Made by a program: the position numbers and the translations under genes. A DNA stretch of 64,000 nt from Paracoccus sp. MC1862 (GTDB lineage: Bacteria > Pseudomonadota > Alphaproteobacteria > Rhodobacterales > Rhodobacteraceae): contig NZ_CP067225.1 of the NCBI RefSeq assembly GCF_016617715.1, positions 1,674,001-1,738,000 on the forward strand, written 5' to 3'. The notes below the pieces were generated by a model. That model was not told where the DNA came from and did not search any database. It was given only the letters and a program-made list of their open reading frames with translations. Positions within the stretch are counted from its first letter, which is position 1; every line of letters begins with the position of its first letter. Below, piece by piece: positions 52,763 to 61,030 of this stretch.

Positions 52763-53878
52763 TTGCACATCATCTCCGCCCTCCGCTCCACCATCCTTTC
52801 CGGCCTTCTGGGTCTTGTCGCCCTGCCCCATGCCATCTGGGCGCAAGGCGCCTCCCTGTCGACAGAACCGCCGGTTCAGGATTGCACCATGGCCTCGCCG
52901 CGTTCCCGCGCCGTTTCTCTCACCTCTGCGCTTCGGCAGGGTTTCGGCGTGCAATATTGGGGCGACACCTATTCGGCCGAAAAGCTGGCGGCGCAGCCCC
53001 ACGGGCTTCTCATCATCGAGATCACGAAGATCGGGGCGCCCTACAGCGACACCGGCCGTGAACTGCCCTTCACCCCCGAGGAAATCGCCACGATCCGCCG
53101 GGACGGGGAACGCCCCGTCCTAGGATACCTGAACGTCAGCGAGATCGAGACCTACCGGGACTACTGGATCGACCTTGCGGTTCCGGCCGAGGGTGGCGAC
53201 CCGCAGCCGCTTCCCCCCTGGCACGGCCCGCACACCGCCCATGGCGACCATCTCGCGGCCTACTGGACGCAGGAGTGGAAGGACATCCTTCTGGCAAGGG
53301 TCGACCGGCTGATGGGAACGGGGGCCGACGGTCTCTTTCTCGATGACGTGCTGCATTACTACAGCCACGCCATGGACGAGACGCTGCGCTGGCCGGACGG
53401 CGAACAGCCTGCAAGGCCCTCCGACGCGCAAGGCTTCGCCATGGGGATGATGCATCTGGTCGAAGCCCTGGCGGCACGCGCCCGCCAGTGGGACTGCGAC
53501 GCCCTGGTCATCGTCAACAACGGCGTCTTCATCGGACGCGATGCCGCGGGCGCCAGCGCGGCGCCGGAAAGCAAGGCGGCCTTCGCCGGCTACCTGGACG
53601 CGATCGACGCGATCATGGTCGAGAACCTCTCCGCCTCCGATACCCATCCCCATACGCTGGAGGCGCTGAAGGAGGACTTTCAGGCCAAGGGCGCCGCCGT
53701 GCTGGCCCTCGACATCGCGACGCAGTTCCCCGGTGTCGAACCCGAGCAGCTTCGCAAGACGGTGGCGGAGGAAGCTGCCCGGACCGGCATTTTCCCCTAT
53801 GTCGCCCTGGACAGCGCCTACAGCCAGCTCACCCCGCCGATCACCCTTTCGTCACAAGCTCTGGCCGCGCTGGAATGA
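52763..53878 (+). CDS. PelA-type glycoside hydrolase domain protein (GH114/GH166-like), secreted
   Basis: A 371-residue endo-galactosaminidase-like TIM barrel, matching the N-terminal hydrolase domain of PelA: GFGVQYWGDTYSAEKLAAQP, VLGYLNVSEIETYRDYW, GADGLFLDDVLHYY and a conserved acid in IMVENLSAS (Glu287). A stop at 52706 and the lack of ATG or GTG leave TTG at 52763 as the only start giving the signal peptide (IISALRSTILSGLLGLVALP...WAQ). It should trim GalNAc-rich polymer in the periplasm. Its end overlaps the convergent TPR gene by 38 bp. Confidence 0.82.
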   Translation: MHIISALRSTILSGLLGLVALPHAIWAQGASLSTEPPVQDCTMASPRSRAVSLTSALRQGFGVQYWGDTYSAEKLAAQPHGLLIIEITKIGAPYSDTGRELPFTPEEIATIRRDGERPVLGYLNVSEIETYRDYWIDLAVPAEGGDPQPLPPWHGPHTAHGDHLAAYWTQEWKDILLARVDRLMGTGADGLFLDDVLHYYSHAMDETLRWPDGEQPARPSDAQGFAMGMMHLVEALAARARQWDCDALVIVNNGVFIGRDAAGASAAPESKAAFAGYLDAIDAIMVENLSASDTHPHTLEALKEDFQAKGAAVLALDIATQFPGVEPEQLRKTVAEEAARTGIFPYVALDSAYSQLTPPITLSSQALAALE

Positions 53879-55163
53879 CGCTGTCGCGCAGTCGGCGCTG
53901 CAGGTCCGCGTTCGAGGCCCCGCCCGCCAGCAGGGCGCGGTGAAACAGGCTGCCGCGCAGCCCGTCCGAGATGAACATCCAGATGGACTGGTCCCATTCC
54001 GAAAGCGGCGCCTGCGCCGCCTTCAGCAGAAAATCATAGGAGGCCCGGCGATCCCCGGTCCAGCCGGTCCAGGCTGCCGCGACAAGCGGCGCGGCCTCCT
54101 GGACCTCGGGCGACAGAAGGCGCCGATAGGGGACCAGGGCCCCGGCCCCGCGATAGCGCAGGAATTGCGTCAGGGCGCGGCCGATCACCGCCGGCTCGGC
54201 CAGCGCCGCCTGGTGCGATGCCAGAACCGACCTCAGGGCGCGCAGGTCCCCGCTCGTCTCGGCCATGAACAGCAGGGTGTCCCACTCGGGGGAACTCAGA
54301 ACCGTCCGGCCCGCCAGCCACTCTGATTGCAGGATGCGGGCAACGCCCCCATGCCCGCTTTTCGCGAAGACCGGCAGGACCAGGTGACTGTCCTGCGGTG
54401 CCGCGGCAAAGCCGTTGCGGGCGACGATGATCGCCGGATCCAGCGCGCCCCTGCCGATGAGGGACCTGACCGAGACTTCCAGCACTGCGCCCGCATCCGG
54501 GTCGGATTCCAGCCATGCCGACGCATGCTGCACCGCCGCAGCCATCTGCCCCGTCTCGGCCAGATGCTCCAGCAGGCGCTTCTTGAATGTCAGCCCTTCC
54601 TCGCCGCTCTTTCCGGCCAGCTCGACAAGAAGCTGCTCATAGACGCCGCGGTCCCCGGCCATCAGCAGCTTGCTCAGGCGCCGCGCCTCCCAGGCCGTCA
54701 GTCTGGAGGGCTCGACCGACTGAAGAACCCCGCGTTCCGCATCCGCCATCCGCAGGGACCTGTACCACAACCCAAGCCGCTCGCGCCGCTCGGGGGTGGG
54801 GAACAGGTCATAGGCCTGCTGAAGATAGGCGGCGGCAAGGCCGAGATCCCCGGCCACGATCTCGATCCCGGCGAGCGCCTCGAGCACCTCCTCGGACGGC
54901 CGCGCACCCGACAGGACGCGCAGGAACGACCGCCGCGCGGACGGAAGATCCCCGTCTGCCAGCGACAACCGACCGTAAAGCAATTCCAGGTTGTCATGAA
55001 AGGCGAACTTCCCTTCTGCCTCCCGCAGCCGGAACAGGGCATCTTCCGGTTCAAGCCGCGACAGTTCGGCCTCGAACCGGACGCCGGGGTCCGGCCTCAG
55101 CATGACAAGCGCAGCAATCGCGAAGCCGCACAATGTCAGGAATACCGCTGCATAGTTCCGCAT
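53841..55163 (-). CDS. TPR-repeat protein with N-terminal anchor (PelB-TPR-like)
   Basis: A 440-residue helical protein: a membrane anchor or signal at residues 5-25 (YAAVFLTLCGFAIAALVML) and then TPR-like repeats through the C-terminus (LELLYGRLSLADGDLPSARR, AAYLQQAYDLFPTPERRERL). It resembles the periplasmic TPR part of PelB but has no beta-barrel. It is one base after the PelA-like gene, in the same minus-strand unit, so a periplasmic scaffold for that protein is a reasonable guess. ATG at 55163 is the first Met before the hydrophobic segment. Confidence 0.8.
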   Translation of the reverse strand: MRNYAAVFLTLCGFAIAALVMLRPDPGVRFEAELSRLEPEDALFRLREAEGKFAFHDNLELLYGRLSLADGDLPSARRSFLRVLSGARPSEEVLEALAGIEIVAGDLGLAAAYLQQAYDLFPTPERRERLGLWYRSLRMADAERGVLQSVEPSRLTAWEARRLSKLLMAGDRGVYEQLLVELAGKSGEEGLTFKKRLLEHLAETGQMAAAVQHASAWLESDPDAGAVLEVSVRSLIGRGALDPAIIVARNGFAAAPQDSHLVLPVFAKSGHGGVARILQSEWLAGRTVLSSPEWDTLLFMAETSGDLRALRSVLASHQAALAEPAVIGRALTQFLRYRGAGALVPYRRLLSPEVQEAAPLVAAAWTGWTGDRRASYDFLLKAAQAPLSEWDQSIWMFISDGLRGSLFHRALLAGGASNADLQRRLRDSVIPARPELVTKG

Positions 55164-55164
55164 C

Positions 55165-57501
55165 TCACGCCCTTTCCGCGCAAGCCGCCAGAATGGAGGC
55201 CCGCCCCTGCCCCGAAGCGCCGACCGGCACATAAACGGACATCCTGCCTTCGGCGTCGGGGATGACCGTTTCCTCCGGGCCCGGTGTGTCGCCGGTCACT
55301 GTCACCCGGTAGGCACCTCCGGGCTCGCCCACCAGGTCGAGTTCGCCCCCGATGATCCCCGACACCTGGACATGCAGGGCGCAGCCCTCGCGCTGCCAGA
55401 GGTCGATCACGACCCGGCTGGACTGAAGACCCGGCGCCGCTGTCCCGCGGGCGATGCCGGTCGGATCGCCGCCCCCGGCCAGGACGACCAGCGGCGCTTC
55501 CGTGTTCGGGTCCAGGGCCACGTAAAGACTGTCGCCCTTGCGCCGCGCCCCCATCACCCCGCTGCTTCGATCTAGGTCCAGCACCCGCTCGGGCACCCGG
55601 TCGAAGCGGACGGTCTGAAGGCTTCCCCGGTCCAGTATCCGCCATGCGTCCTGTCCTTCCGGAAGAACCCGCATCGACTGGAACCCCCGGACCATCCTTG
55701 CATAGCGGGCCGCGTGCACCGGGATGACGTCACCCATCCTCGCGTCCTCGAAATACCGCTCGACCGCGCGGCGCGTTTCGAAGAACATCGCCGAGCGCGC
55801 GGCAAAGGCCAGTTCGAAGGGCTTCAGCCGGCGCGGGTTTTCCGTCCGCTGCAGGGTTTCGCCGAAAGCATGGAAACCGTGGATCGGCGTGGTCCAGAAG
55901 CCGGTATATGCCGCATCGCCGCTCAGCGCATCATAGACCTGCAGGTGCTCTCCGACCGGGGCGGAAAAGGGCCAGAGGCCGGTAAGGGACAGGTTTCCCG
56001 CGTAATAGGTTCCGCCGCCGCCACCGATGCTCTCGACCCCGGCGTCCTCCACGGCCACGAGCGCGGCCTCGAAGGGGCGCGCGTCCCCGCTCCATACGAA
56101 AGCGCCCGCGGGGCCTTCCCTTCCGGCGAGATCCTGGACCTCCTCCAGGGCGCTCCCGACTTCCGTGTCCAGGTTGAACGGCTCGGAGGCGTATTTCCGC
56201 GGCGCGTTCGGTGCCTTCGAGAAGGTCGAGGCACCGGGATTGGCGAAGGCATCACCAAGCGTCTGCACAGCCGAGACCACCAGGGCGTTCTGCTGGTCCG
56301 GGTCCTCCGCCTGCTGCAGGATCTCCGCCTCGCGGCTCTGGTCGTAGCTCACGAAGAAATCCCAGTCCGTGACGTAGCTGTACCCTTGGGTTCCGCTTTC
56401 CACATTGGGACGGGACAAGGCACGCACCGCCGCCTGCCGCCCCCGCAGGGCCGCCTTTCCGCCCAGGCTTTCCTCGAGGTCGCCGGTCAGCGCCGCCACG
56501 GTGATCGGCAGATCCGCGAAGGGCTCGATCAGCTTCTCGACAAGAACCTCCGAGGCAAGCTGCTCGGGCTCGCCGAAGTCCCTTGCGGGCATCACGTCAA
56601 GCCAGCCTTCCTCGGTGATCGTCGAAAAGAAGATCCTTTTTCCCCCAAGCGTCGTCGGGTCGGGTATCGGCCACGGCGCTGTCCCGAGCACATGATCGAA
56701 GAAGGCGAAGGGATCGACGATCCAGAAGGTCCCGCCCCGCCCGTCCCCGTCGACCACGGCGCTTCCATGCAGATAGCCTCCGGCCGGGCCAAGGGACCCC
56801 AGGTCGACTTCCACGCCCTCATTCGCTATTCTCAGCAGCGATTGACCTTCGGGGCTCACATGAATGCCCGCGTAATCCCCGGGCTTGAGCAGGAAATCCA
56901 CCTCGAAACCCAGCATCCCGTTCATTTCGACGACCGTTGCAGCGGCGCCTATCGCTTGGGTTGATCCGTCCTCCTCGATTCCCATGGCTTTCCTGACAAG
57001 AATGGCCGTTTCCGGCCTTGTGCCCTCATCAAGCCCGATCTCGCCGAATGCGACGATCTTCGGCGCCTCGCCACAGAAATCGTTTCCTGCCTTGAACCAC
57101 TCCCATACAGCGCCTGTCCCTGCGGGAGTCTCGTCGAACCAGGACAGCACCATCCTGACAGAGCCGGCCTCTATCTCGGGTGCGAGGCCCGTCGAGACGT
57201 CATGATAGACAACCCGCTGCCCGAGGTGATTCAGGACGATCTCGGCGAACCTGTGAATCCGGGTATCACGCGGCGTCCGCTCGCGCGCACCGTCATAGAG
57301 TGCAAGCGTTGTTCTGGGAATGGAATCGCAGGCCCATGTATCAAAGGAGGTAATCCATAAGGATAGCATCGCGACGAACCCAAGGCGGATCGCTGCGAGG
57401 AGCTTTCCACAAGCTGCGAAAATAGCGTCATAAATCAAAAAGAATGCCCGCCTCTGCGTCCCGCCTGCCCGCAAATACATCCTGAATCCGCCATACGCCA
57501 T
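55165..57501 (-). CDS. PelA-like protein with degenerate deacetylase site
   Basis: A 778-residue secreted protein; hydrophobic residues about 36-56 serve as signal. A flavodoxin/amidotransferase-like part (about 60-280) precedes a deacetylase-like domain and a C-terminal region matching PelA (VYDALSGDAAYTGFWTTPIH, ENPRRLKPFELAFAARSAM). PelA's metal-binding HIDGDGF is here STITEEGW (293-300), and the SHTYSHP motif is SGTQGYSY (369-376), so both Asp and His ligands are gone. It is a probable pseudoenzyme. The N-terminal hydrolase domain is absent. Divergent from the export gene over 142 bp. Confidence 0.8.
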   Translation of the reverse strand: MAYGGFRMYLRAGGTQRRAFFLIYDAIFAACGKLLAAIRLGFVAMLSLWITSFDTWACDSIPRTTLALYDGARERTPRDTRIHRFAEIVLNHLGQRVVYHDVSTGLAPEIEAGSVRMVLSWFDETPAGTGAVWEWFKAGNDFCGEAPKIVAFGEIGLDEGTRPETAILVRKAMGIEEDGSTQAIGAAATVVEMNGMLGFEVDFLLKPGDYAGIHVSPEGQSLLRIANEGVEVDLGSLGPAGGYLHGSAVVDGDGRGGTFWIVDPFAFFDHVLGTAPWPIPDPTTLGGKRIFFSTITEEGWLDVMPARDFGEPEQLASEVLVEKLIEPFADLPITVAALTGDLEESLGGKAALRGRQAAVRALSRPNVESGTQGYSYVTDWDFFVSYDQSREAEILQQAEDPDQQNALVVSAVQTLGDAFANPGASTFSKAPNAPRKYASEPFNLDTEVGSALEEVQDLAGREGPAGAFVWSGDARPFEAALVAVEDAGVESIGGGGGTYYAGNLSLTGLWPFSAPVGEHLQVYDALSGDAAYTGFWTTPIHGFHAFGETLQRTENPRRLKPFELAFAARSAMFFETRRAVERYFEDARMGDVIPVHAARYARMVRGFQSMRVLPEGQDAWRILDRGSLQTVRFDRVPERVLDLDRSSGVMGARRKGDSLYVALDPNTEAPLVVLAGGGDPTGIARGTAAPGLQSSRVVIDLWQREGCALHVQVSGIIGGELDLVGEPGGAYRVTVTGDTPGPEETVIPDAEGRMSVYVPVGASGQGRASILAACAERA

Positions 57502-57643
57502 TTGGTGAAATCCGCTCTCCCGATTTTCTCTCCTGCACGCAGTATAATCCGTTGAGAGGATTCAGCACTTACCGTAACTTTGGATGGCATCAAAGGGATT
57601 TGGCGCGCCGATCGCTGCAGGAAGATTACACGGGAGATTTTTA
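57502..57643. promoter_or_regulatory. Divergent promoter region of the Pel-like cluster
   Basis: 142 bp between the PelA-like gene (minus) and the export-protein gene (plus), AT-richer than its surroundings. A perfect TATAAT occurs at 57543-57548 on the plus strand, 96 bp before the export gene; I find no good -35 box at 16-18 bp. Probably drives pelDEFG. Confidence 0.4.
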
Positions 57644-59176
57644 ATGCGGGGCGGATTTCGGGAATTTCTTCTCAGCGCGGCAGTTGTCGGGGCGGGTCTT
57701 GCCGGCCTCTGGGTCTGGCCCATCGTCACGGACGGGGGCGGCGCTGCAGTGGTCACGCGGATCGTGGAAATCTACCACAAGTCCAATGCCCGCCTCGGTC
57801 CGGCAATGGCGGTCCTGACGGGCCCGGCGCAGGATGCCCTGCCCCCCGTTCTTCAGCCTGCGGCGGATGAACCCCAGGCTCCTGCAGCTAGGATCGAGCC
57901 TGTGCGCCTTGCCGCGGCAGAGCCGGTCGTGTCGGCGCAATGCGCTGCCACGAGCCCCGACATCGACGCCGCCGTGATCGGGGACAGGCTGCAACTGCGC
58001 ATCTTCGAGGCCTCGGTCCTCGCCGGAGTCGCGGGAACGCAAGGTGCTGAGGCATTGACAACCGACATCGTCTTCGAGCGGCTGGACCTTTCGGGCAGCT
58101 ACGACGTCACCGGCACCGGCGCGATCTCGCTGCCCGCCATCGGCCGCGTCGATGTTCTCGGGCGCTCGCTTCCCTGCATCGAGGCAATCGTGGCAAAGCG
58201 GGTCTTCGAGCTGTTCCGCACGGCCAGCACGGTCAGCGCAGCCCATGCCGCCCGCCCTCCGATCCTGGTCCGGGGGGCGGTGCGTTCGCCCGGAGCGCAT
58301 GCCCACAGCCCCGGCCTGACCGTGGAACGCGTGCTTGCCCAGGCCGGAGCGACCCAGGCACATGATCCCGCAAGCACCGTCCGCATGGTCGCGCTCGACT
58401 CGCGCCGCCGCGAGCTGGAAAGGGCCCGCGCTGGTCTGGAACTGGAACGGATGCGCCTTGAAGCCGCCATGGCCGGCAAGGAGCTTTTCCCCGAAAACGC
58501 GCTGACCGCGACGACGGTCCTGCTGGGCGCGGATCGCGTGGACAGCGAACGCGCCGCGCTTGCGGCCGAGACGATCACCCAGCTCATGCGCCAGGTGCAC
58601 ACCGCCGAGCATCTCCGGGACCTCGACGCCCGTATCGAAGCGGCGGAGCGCCAGCTCGAGATCGCGCAGACCCATTTCGACTATTTCGATCATCGCCGCC
58701 AGCAGCAGGCCGAGTTCCTCAAGAGCCGCACGATCACCGAGGCCCACCTGGACAGCACCACGATCAAGGCCATGCAGGCCGAGCAGGTCCTGCTGGAAAA
58801 GCAGGAAGCGCTTCTGCGGCTGCAGACCGAACGCCATCTTGCCGTGAACGGCGCGGCCCTTGCGGATGCCCAGCGCCAGAACGCGCTGGCGTCCGAGCTT
58901 CGCAACCTCACCGCGCGATCCGACGCGCTGGAAAGCGAATACCAGACGCTCGAGGCCGAGCTTGATGTCCTTCGCGACGGCGGCGCCCGGCTCGAGGTCA
59001 CGATCGAACGGCAGGACGGCCCGGAAAGCACCCGGACCATCGCGGCCTCTCCTGCCACGCTTGTGCGGCCCGGCGATCTCGTCACCGTTTCACCGATGAT
59101 GGAGGGGACGAAGAAATCGGCGCGGCTCGATGTCCGGAATCTTCCCCTTCCCGTGCGGAGCGCGCAGTCACAATGA
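57644..59176 (+). CDS. Polysaccharide export protein (Wza/ExoF-like OPX)
   Basis: About 510 residues. An N-terminal signal/anchor (FLLSAAVVGAGLAGLWVWP) is followed by a Poly_export domain (IGDRLQLRIFEA, YDVTGTGAISLPAIGRVDV; about 100-200), an SLBB domain (ILVRGAVRSPGAHAHSPGLT) and a long coiled coil (about 235-445). This is the ExoF-like layout of periplasmic or outer-membrane export proteins. No lipobox. It overlaps pelD by four bases, so it is the first gene of the synthase operon. ATG at 57644 follows GGGAGA; an upstream ATG at 57584 has no ribosome binding site. Confidence 0.88.
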   Translation: MRGGFREFLLSAAVVGAGLAGLWVWPIVTDGGGAAVVTRIVEIYHKSNARLGPAMAVLTGPAQDALPPVLQPAADEPQAPAARIEPVRLAAAEPVVSAQCAATSPDIDAAVIGDRLQLRIFEASVLAGVAGTQGAEALTTDIVFERLDLSGSYDVTGTGAISLPAIGRVDVLGRSLPCIEAIVAKRVFELFRTASTVSAAHAARPPILVRGAVRSPGAHAHSPGLTVERVLAQAGATQAHDPASTVRMVALDSRRRELERARAGLELERMRLEAAMAGKELFPENALTATTVLLGADRVDSERAALAAETITQLMRQVHTAEHLRDLDARIEAAERQLEIAQTHFDYFDHRRQQQAEFLKSRTITEAHLDSTTIKAMQAEQVLLEKQEALLRLQTERHLAVNGAALADAQRQNALASELRNLTARSDALESEYQTLEAELDVLRDGGARLEVTIERQDGPESTRTIAASPATLVRPGDLVTVSPMMEGTKKSARLDVRNLPLPVRSAQSQ

Positions 59177-60165
59177 CCTCTCCATCAGAAGCGCCGGCCC
59201 GCGACGCGGGCTTCGAACCCGGCACCTCCCAGACCGAAAGCGCCGCCTTCCTGCGGGGCTTTCTCGGCAGCGCCGTCCTGCTGCTGATCATCAGGGCCGC
59301 AGAACCCCTGTTCTTCGGAGAGGACTACTTCTCGACCCTGACCTATCATCCGTTCTGGATCGTCGTGCTGCTTGCCGCCGTCCAGCACGGCCTGTTCGTG
59401 GGCGTAGCCACCGTGGGCCTTGCGACCCTCATGATGGGCTGGCCCCCCCGGCCGGTCGGCGTGGACATCACCGCCTATTACGCGGACATGGCAGCGACGC
59501 CAACGCAATGGCTGATCGTCGCGGTCATCATCGGCCTGTATCGCCAGGGACAGATCCGCCGCGACCAGCGCGTGCGGCGCGGCAATGCGCGCCTGATCGA
59601 GATGAACGACGCGCTGGCTAAGGAAATCTACAGGCTCGATGCCGCACTTGCCCGGGCAGAGCTTGCCGCGGCGACACGGCCCGACGGCGCGGCCCCGGCC
59701 TCTCCGGGCCCGGCTCTTGATGCGCTCCTGCACCTGTCCGACCCTGCCGCGGACCGCAATGACGCCTTCATCGCCGCGGCCCGCGCCTGCAGCGATGCGG
59801 ACATTGCTCTGCTCGAGCGTTCCGCCGCGGGGGACATCGTCCTGACAGCAGCCACCGTCCCGGGGTTGGAGGCGTCTGTGCCCGTCGCGGCCAGAGAGTT
59901 GGCCGCTGCGATCAGAGGGGCAGATCCCTCCCTTCCGGCGCAGGTCCTGACGCCTGACGACCGGCACGCTCTCGCCGTTCCGATCATCATGGCCGGTGCG
60001 AGCGAACCGGTCGGTGCGATCGTGGGTTTCGTCGATTCCCCGGATGAACTTTCCGCGCTGAACTCTACGCTCGTCCATCTGGCGCGTGCTGTCGAAGCGT
60101 CGCACGTCCCGGTCCCCTCGCCTCGTGCCACCGCCCCAGCCACGGCAGGCCGGTTGCATGCCTGA
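59173..60165 (+). CDS. pelD: PelD-like inner-membrane regulator lacking the GGDEF domain
   Basis: A 330-residue protein. Residues about 28-125 have four hydrophobic segments (LRGFLGSAVLLLIIRAAEPL, HPFWIVVLLAAVQHGLFVGV ...), followed by a short coiled coil (RRDQRVRRGNARLIEMNDAL) and a GAF-like domain (about 175-310). Pseudomonas PelD continues with a degenerate GGDEF domain that binds cyclic-di-GMP through RxxD; that part is missing here and the protein ends soon after GAF. The gene order export-D-E-F-G supports the assignment. Coupled on both sides. Confidence 0.78.
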   Translation: MTSPSEAPARDAGFEPGTSQTESAAFLRGFLGSAVLLLIIRAAEPLFFGEDYFSTLTYHPFWIVVLLAAVQHGLFVGVATVGLATLMMGWPPRPVGVDITAYYADMAATPTQWLIVAVIIGLYRQGQIRRDQRVRRGNARLIEMNDALAKEIYRLDAALARAELAAATRPDGAAPASPGPALDALLHLSDPAADRNDAFIAAARACSDADIALLERSAAGDIVLTAATVPGLEASVPVAARELAAAIRGADPSLPAQVLTPDDRHALAVPIIMAGASEPVGAIVGFVDSPDELSALNSTLVHLARAVEASHVPVPSPRATAPATAGRLHA

Positions 60166-61030
60166 TGCCCTGTCCGTCCCTGTTCCAGCCGCGCGGCCGC
60201 AGTTCGGCCTCGGCCTGTTTGCCGGCATCGCCTGCCTGATGGACATCGTGCTGCTGCAAGGATGGCTTCAGGGGCGCCATGCCATGCTGGAAGTGATCGC
60301 CCTTCACACCGGCCTCGCGATCGGCCTCGGGGCGCTTGCCATGCTGGCGAGGCGCCGCTTCTCGCAACCCATCCTCGTCCGGGTCATCCTTCTCATCCTC
60401 TTCGGTCCCCTGGGCGGGCCGGCCCTCATGATCGCCGCGCCCGCCGCGCCGGCTTCGCGCAGAAAAGAGGCCGGACCGGCCCCGGCGACCGCCTCTCGGA
60501 CGGCAGGCCCGGTCAGCGCCGACGACATCTTCGACAGGATCGTGCAGGGCCGGCGGCACCCGCTTCCCCGATCGCCGCTGTGCAGCTTGCTGAAGACCTT
60601 TACGGCGGGCAGCTTCCCCCAGCAGCAGGAGGCCATCGCGGCGATGTCCCGCGCCTATCATCCCGACATGCGTCCTGCCCTGTCGGCCGCGCTTGCATCC
60701 GCGACCCCTGCGATCCGGGTCCAGGCGGCCGCGGTCTATGCGAAGCTGCGCCGCACCTACGAGACGCGCGCCAAGGAATTGCTCGGGTCAGGCCGGTCCG
60801 CCGATCCGCCATGCGGCCCCGGACTTGCCGCCGAGTGCCTGACCGTCGCGGAATCCGGCTTCGTCGACCCGGAAACCGTGCGCGCCCTCAAGGATGTCTC
60901 GGCGCGGCTCGCGGTTTCCTCCCGCAGCCTTGCCCTGCCTGCGGCGCAGGGACCCGAGGCCCCGGCGCCCTGGCCCGCCCTGCGGCCCTTGCCGCGCCTC
61001 AAGCGACATGCCTGCGGAGGGCTGGGATGA
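60158..61030 (+). CDS. pelE: PelE-like membrane protein with helical repeat tail
   Basis: A 290-residue protein with two N-terminal membrane segments (GLGLFAGIACLMDIVLLQGW and LVRVILLILFGPLGGPALMI) and a helical C-terminal part (about 130-260) of TPR/HEAT-like repeats. This matches the layout of PelE, which binds the other synthase subunits PelD, PelF and PelG. Sequence identity by eye is low, so the call leans on order and topology. Overlaps pelD by eight bases and pelF by four. Confidence 0.65.
   Translation: MPDALSVPVPAARPQFGLGLFAGIACLMDIVLLQGWLQGRHAMLEVIALHTGLAIGLGALAMLARRRFSQPILVRVILLILFGPLGGPALMIAAPAAPASRRKEAGPAPATASRTAGPVSADDIFDRIVQGRRHPLPRSPLCSLLKTFTAGSFPQQQEAIAAMSRAYHPDMRPALSAALASATPAIRVQAAAVYAKLRRTYETRAKELLGSGRSADPPCGPGLAAECLTVAESGFVDPETVRALKDVSARLAVSSRSLALPAAQGPEAPAPWPALRPLPRLKRHACGGLG

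Noticed and set aside
53841..55163. Full PelB assignment for the TPR gene
   Set aside because: PelB is much longer and ends in an outer-membrane beta-barrel; this gene has only a membrane anchor and helical repeats.
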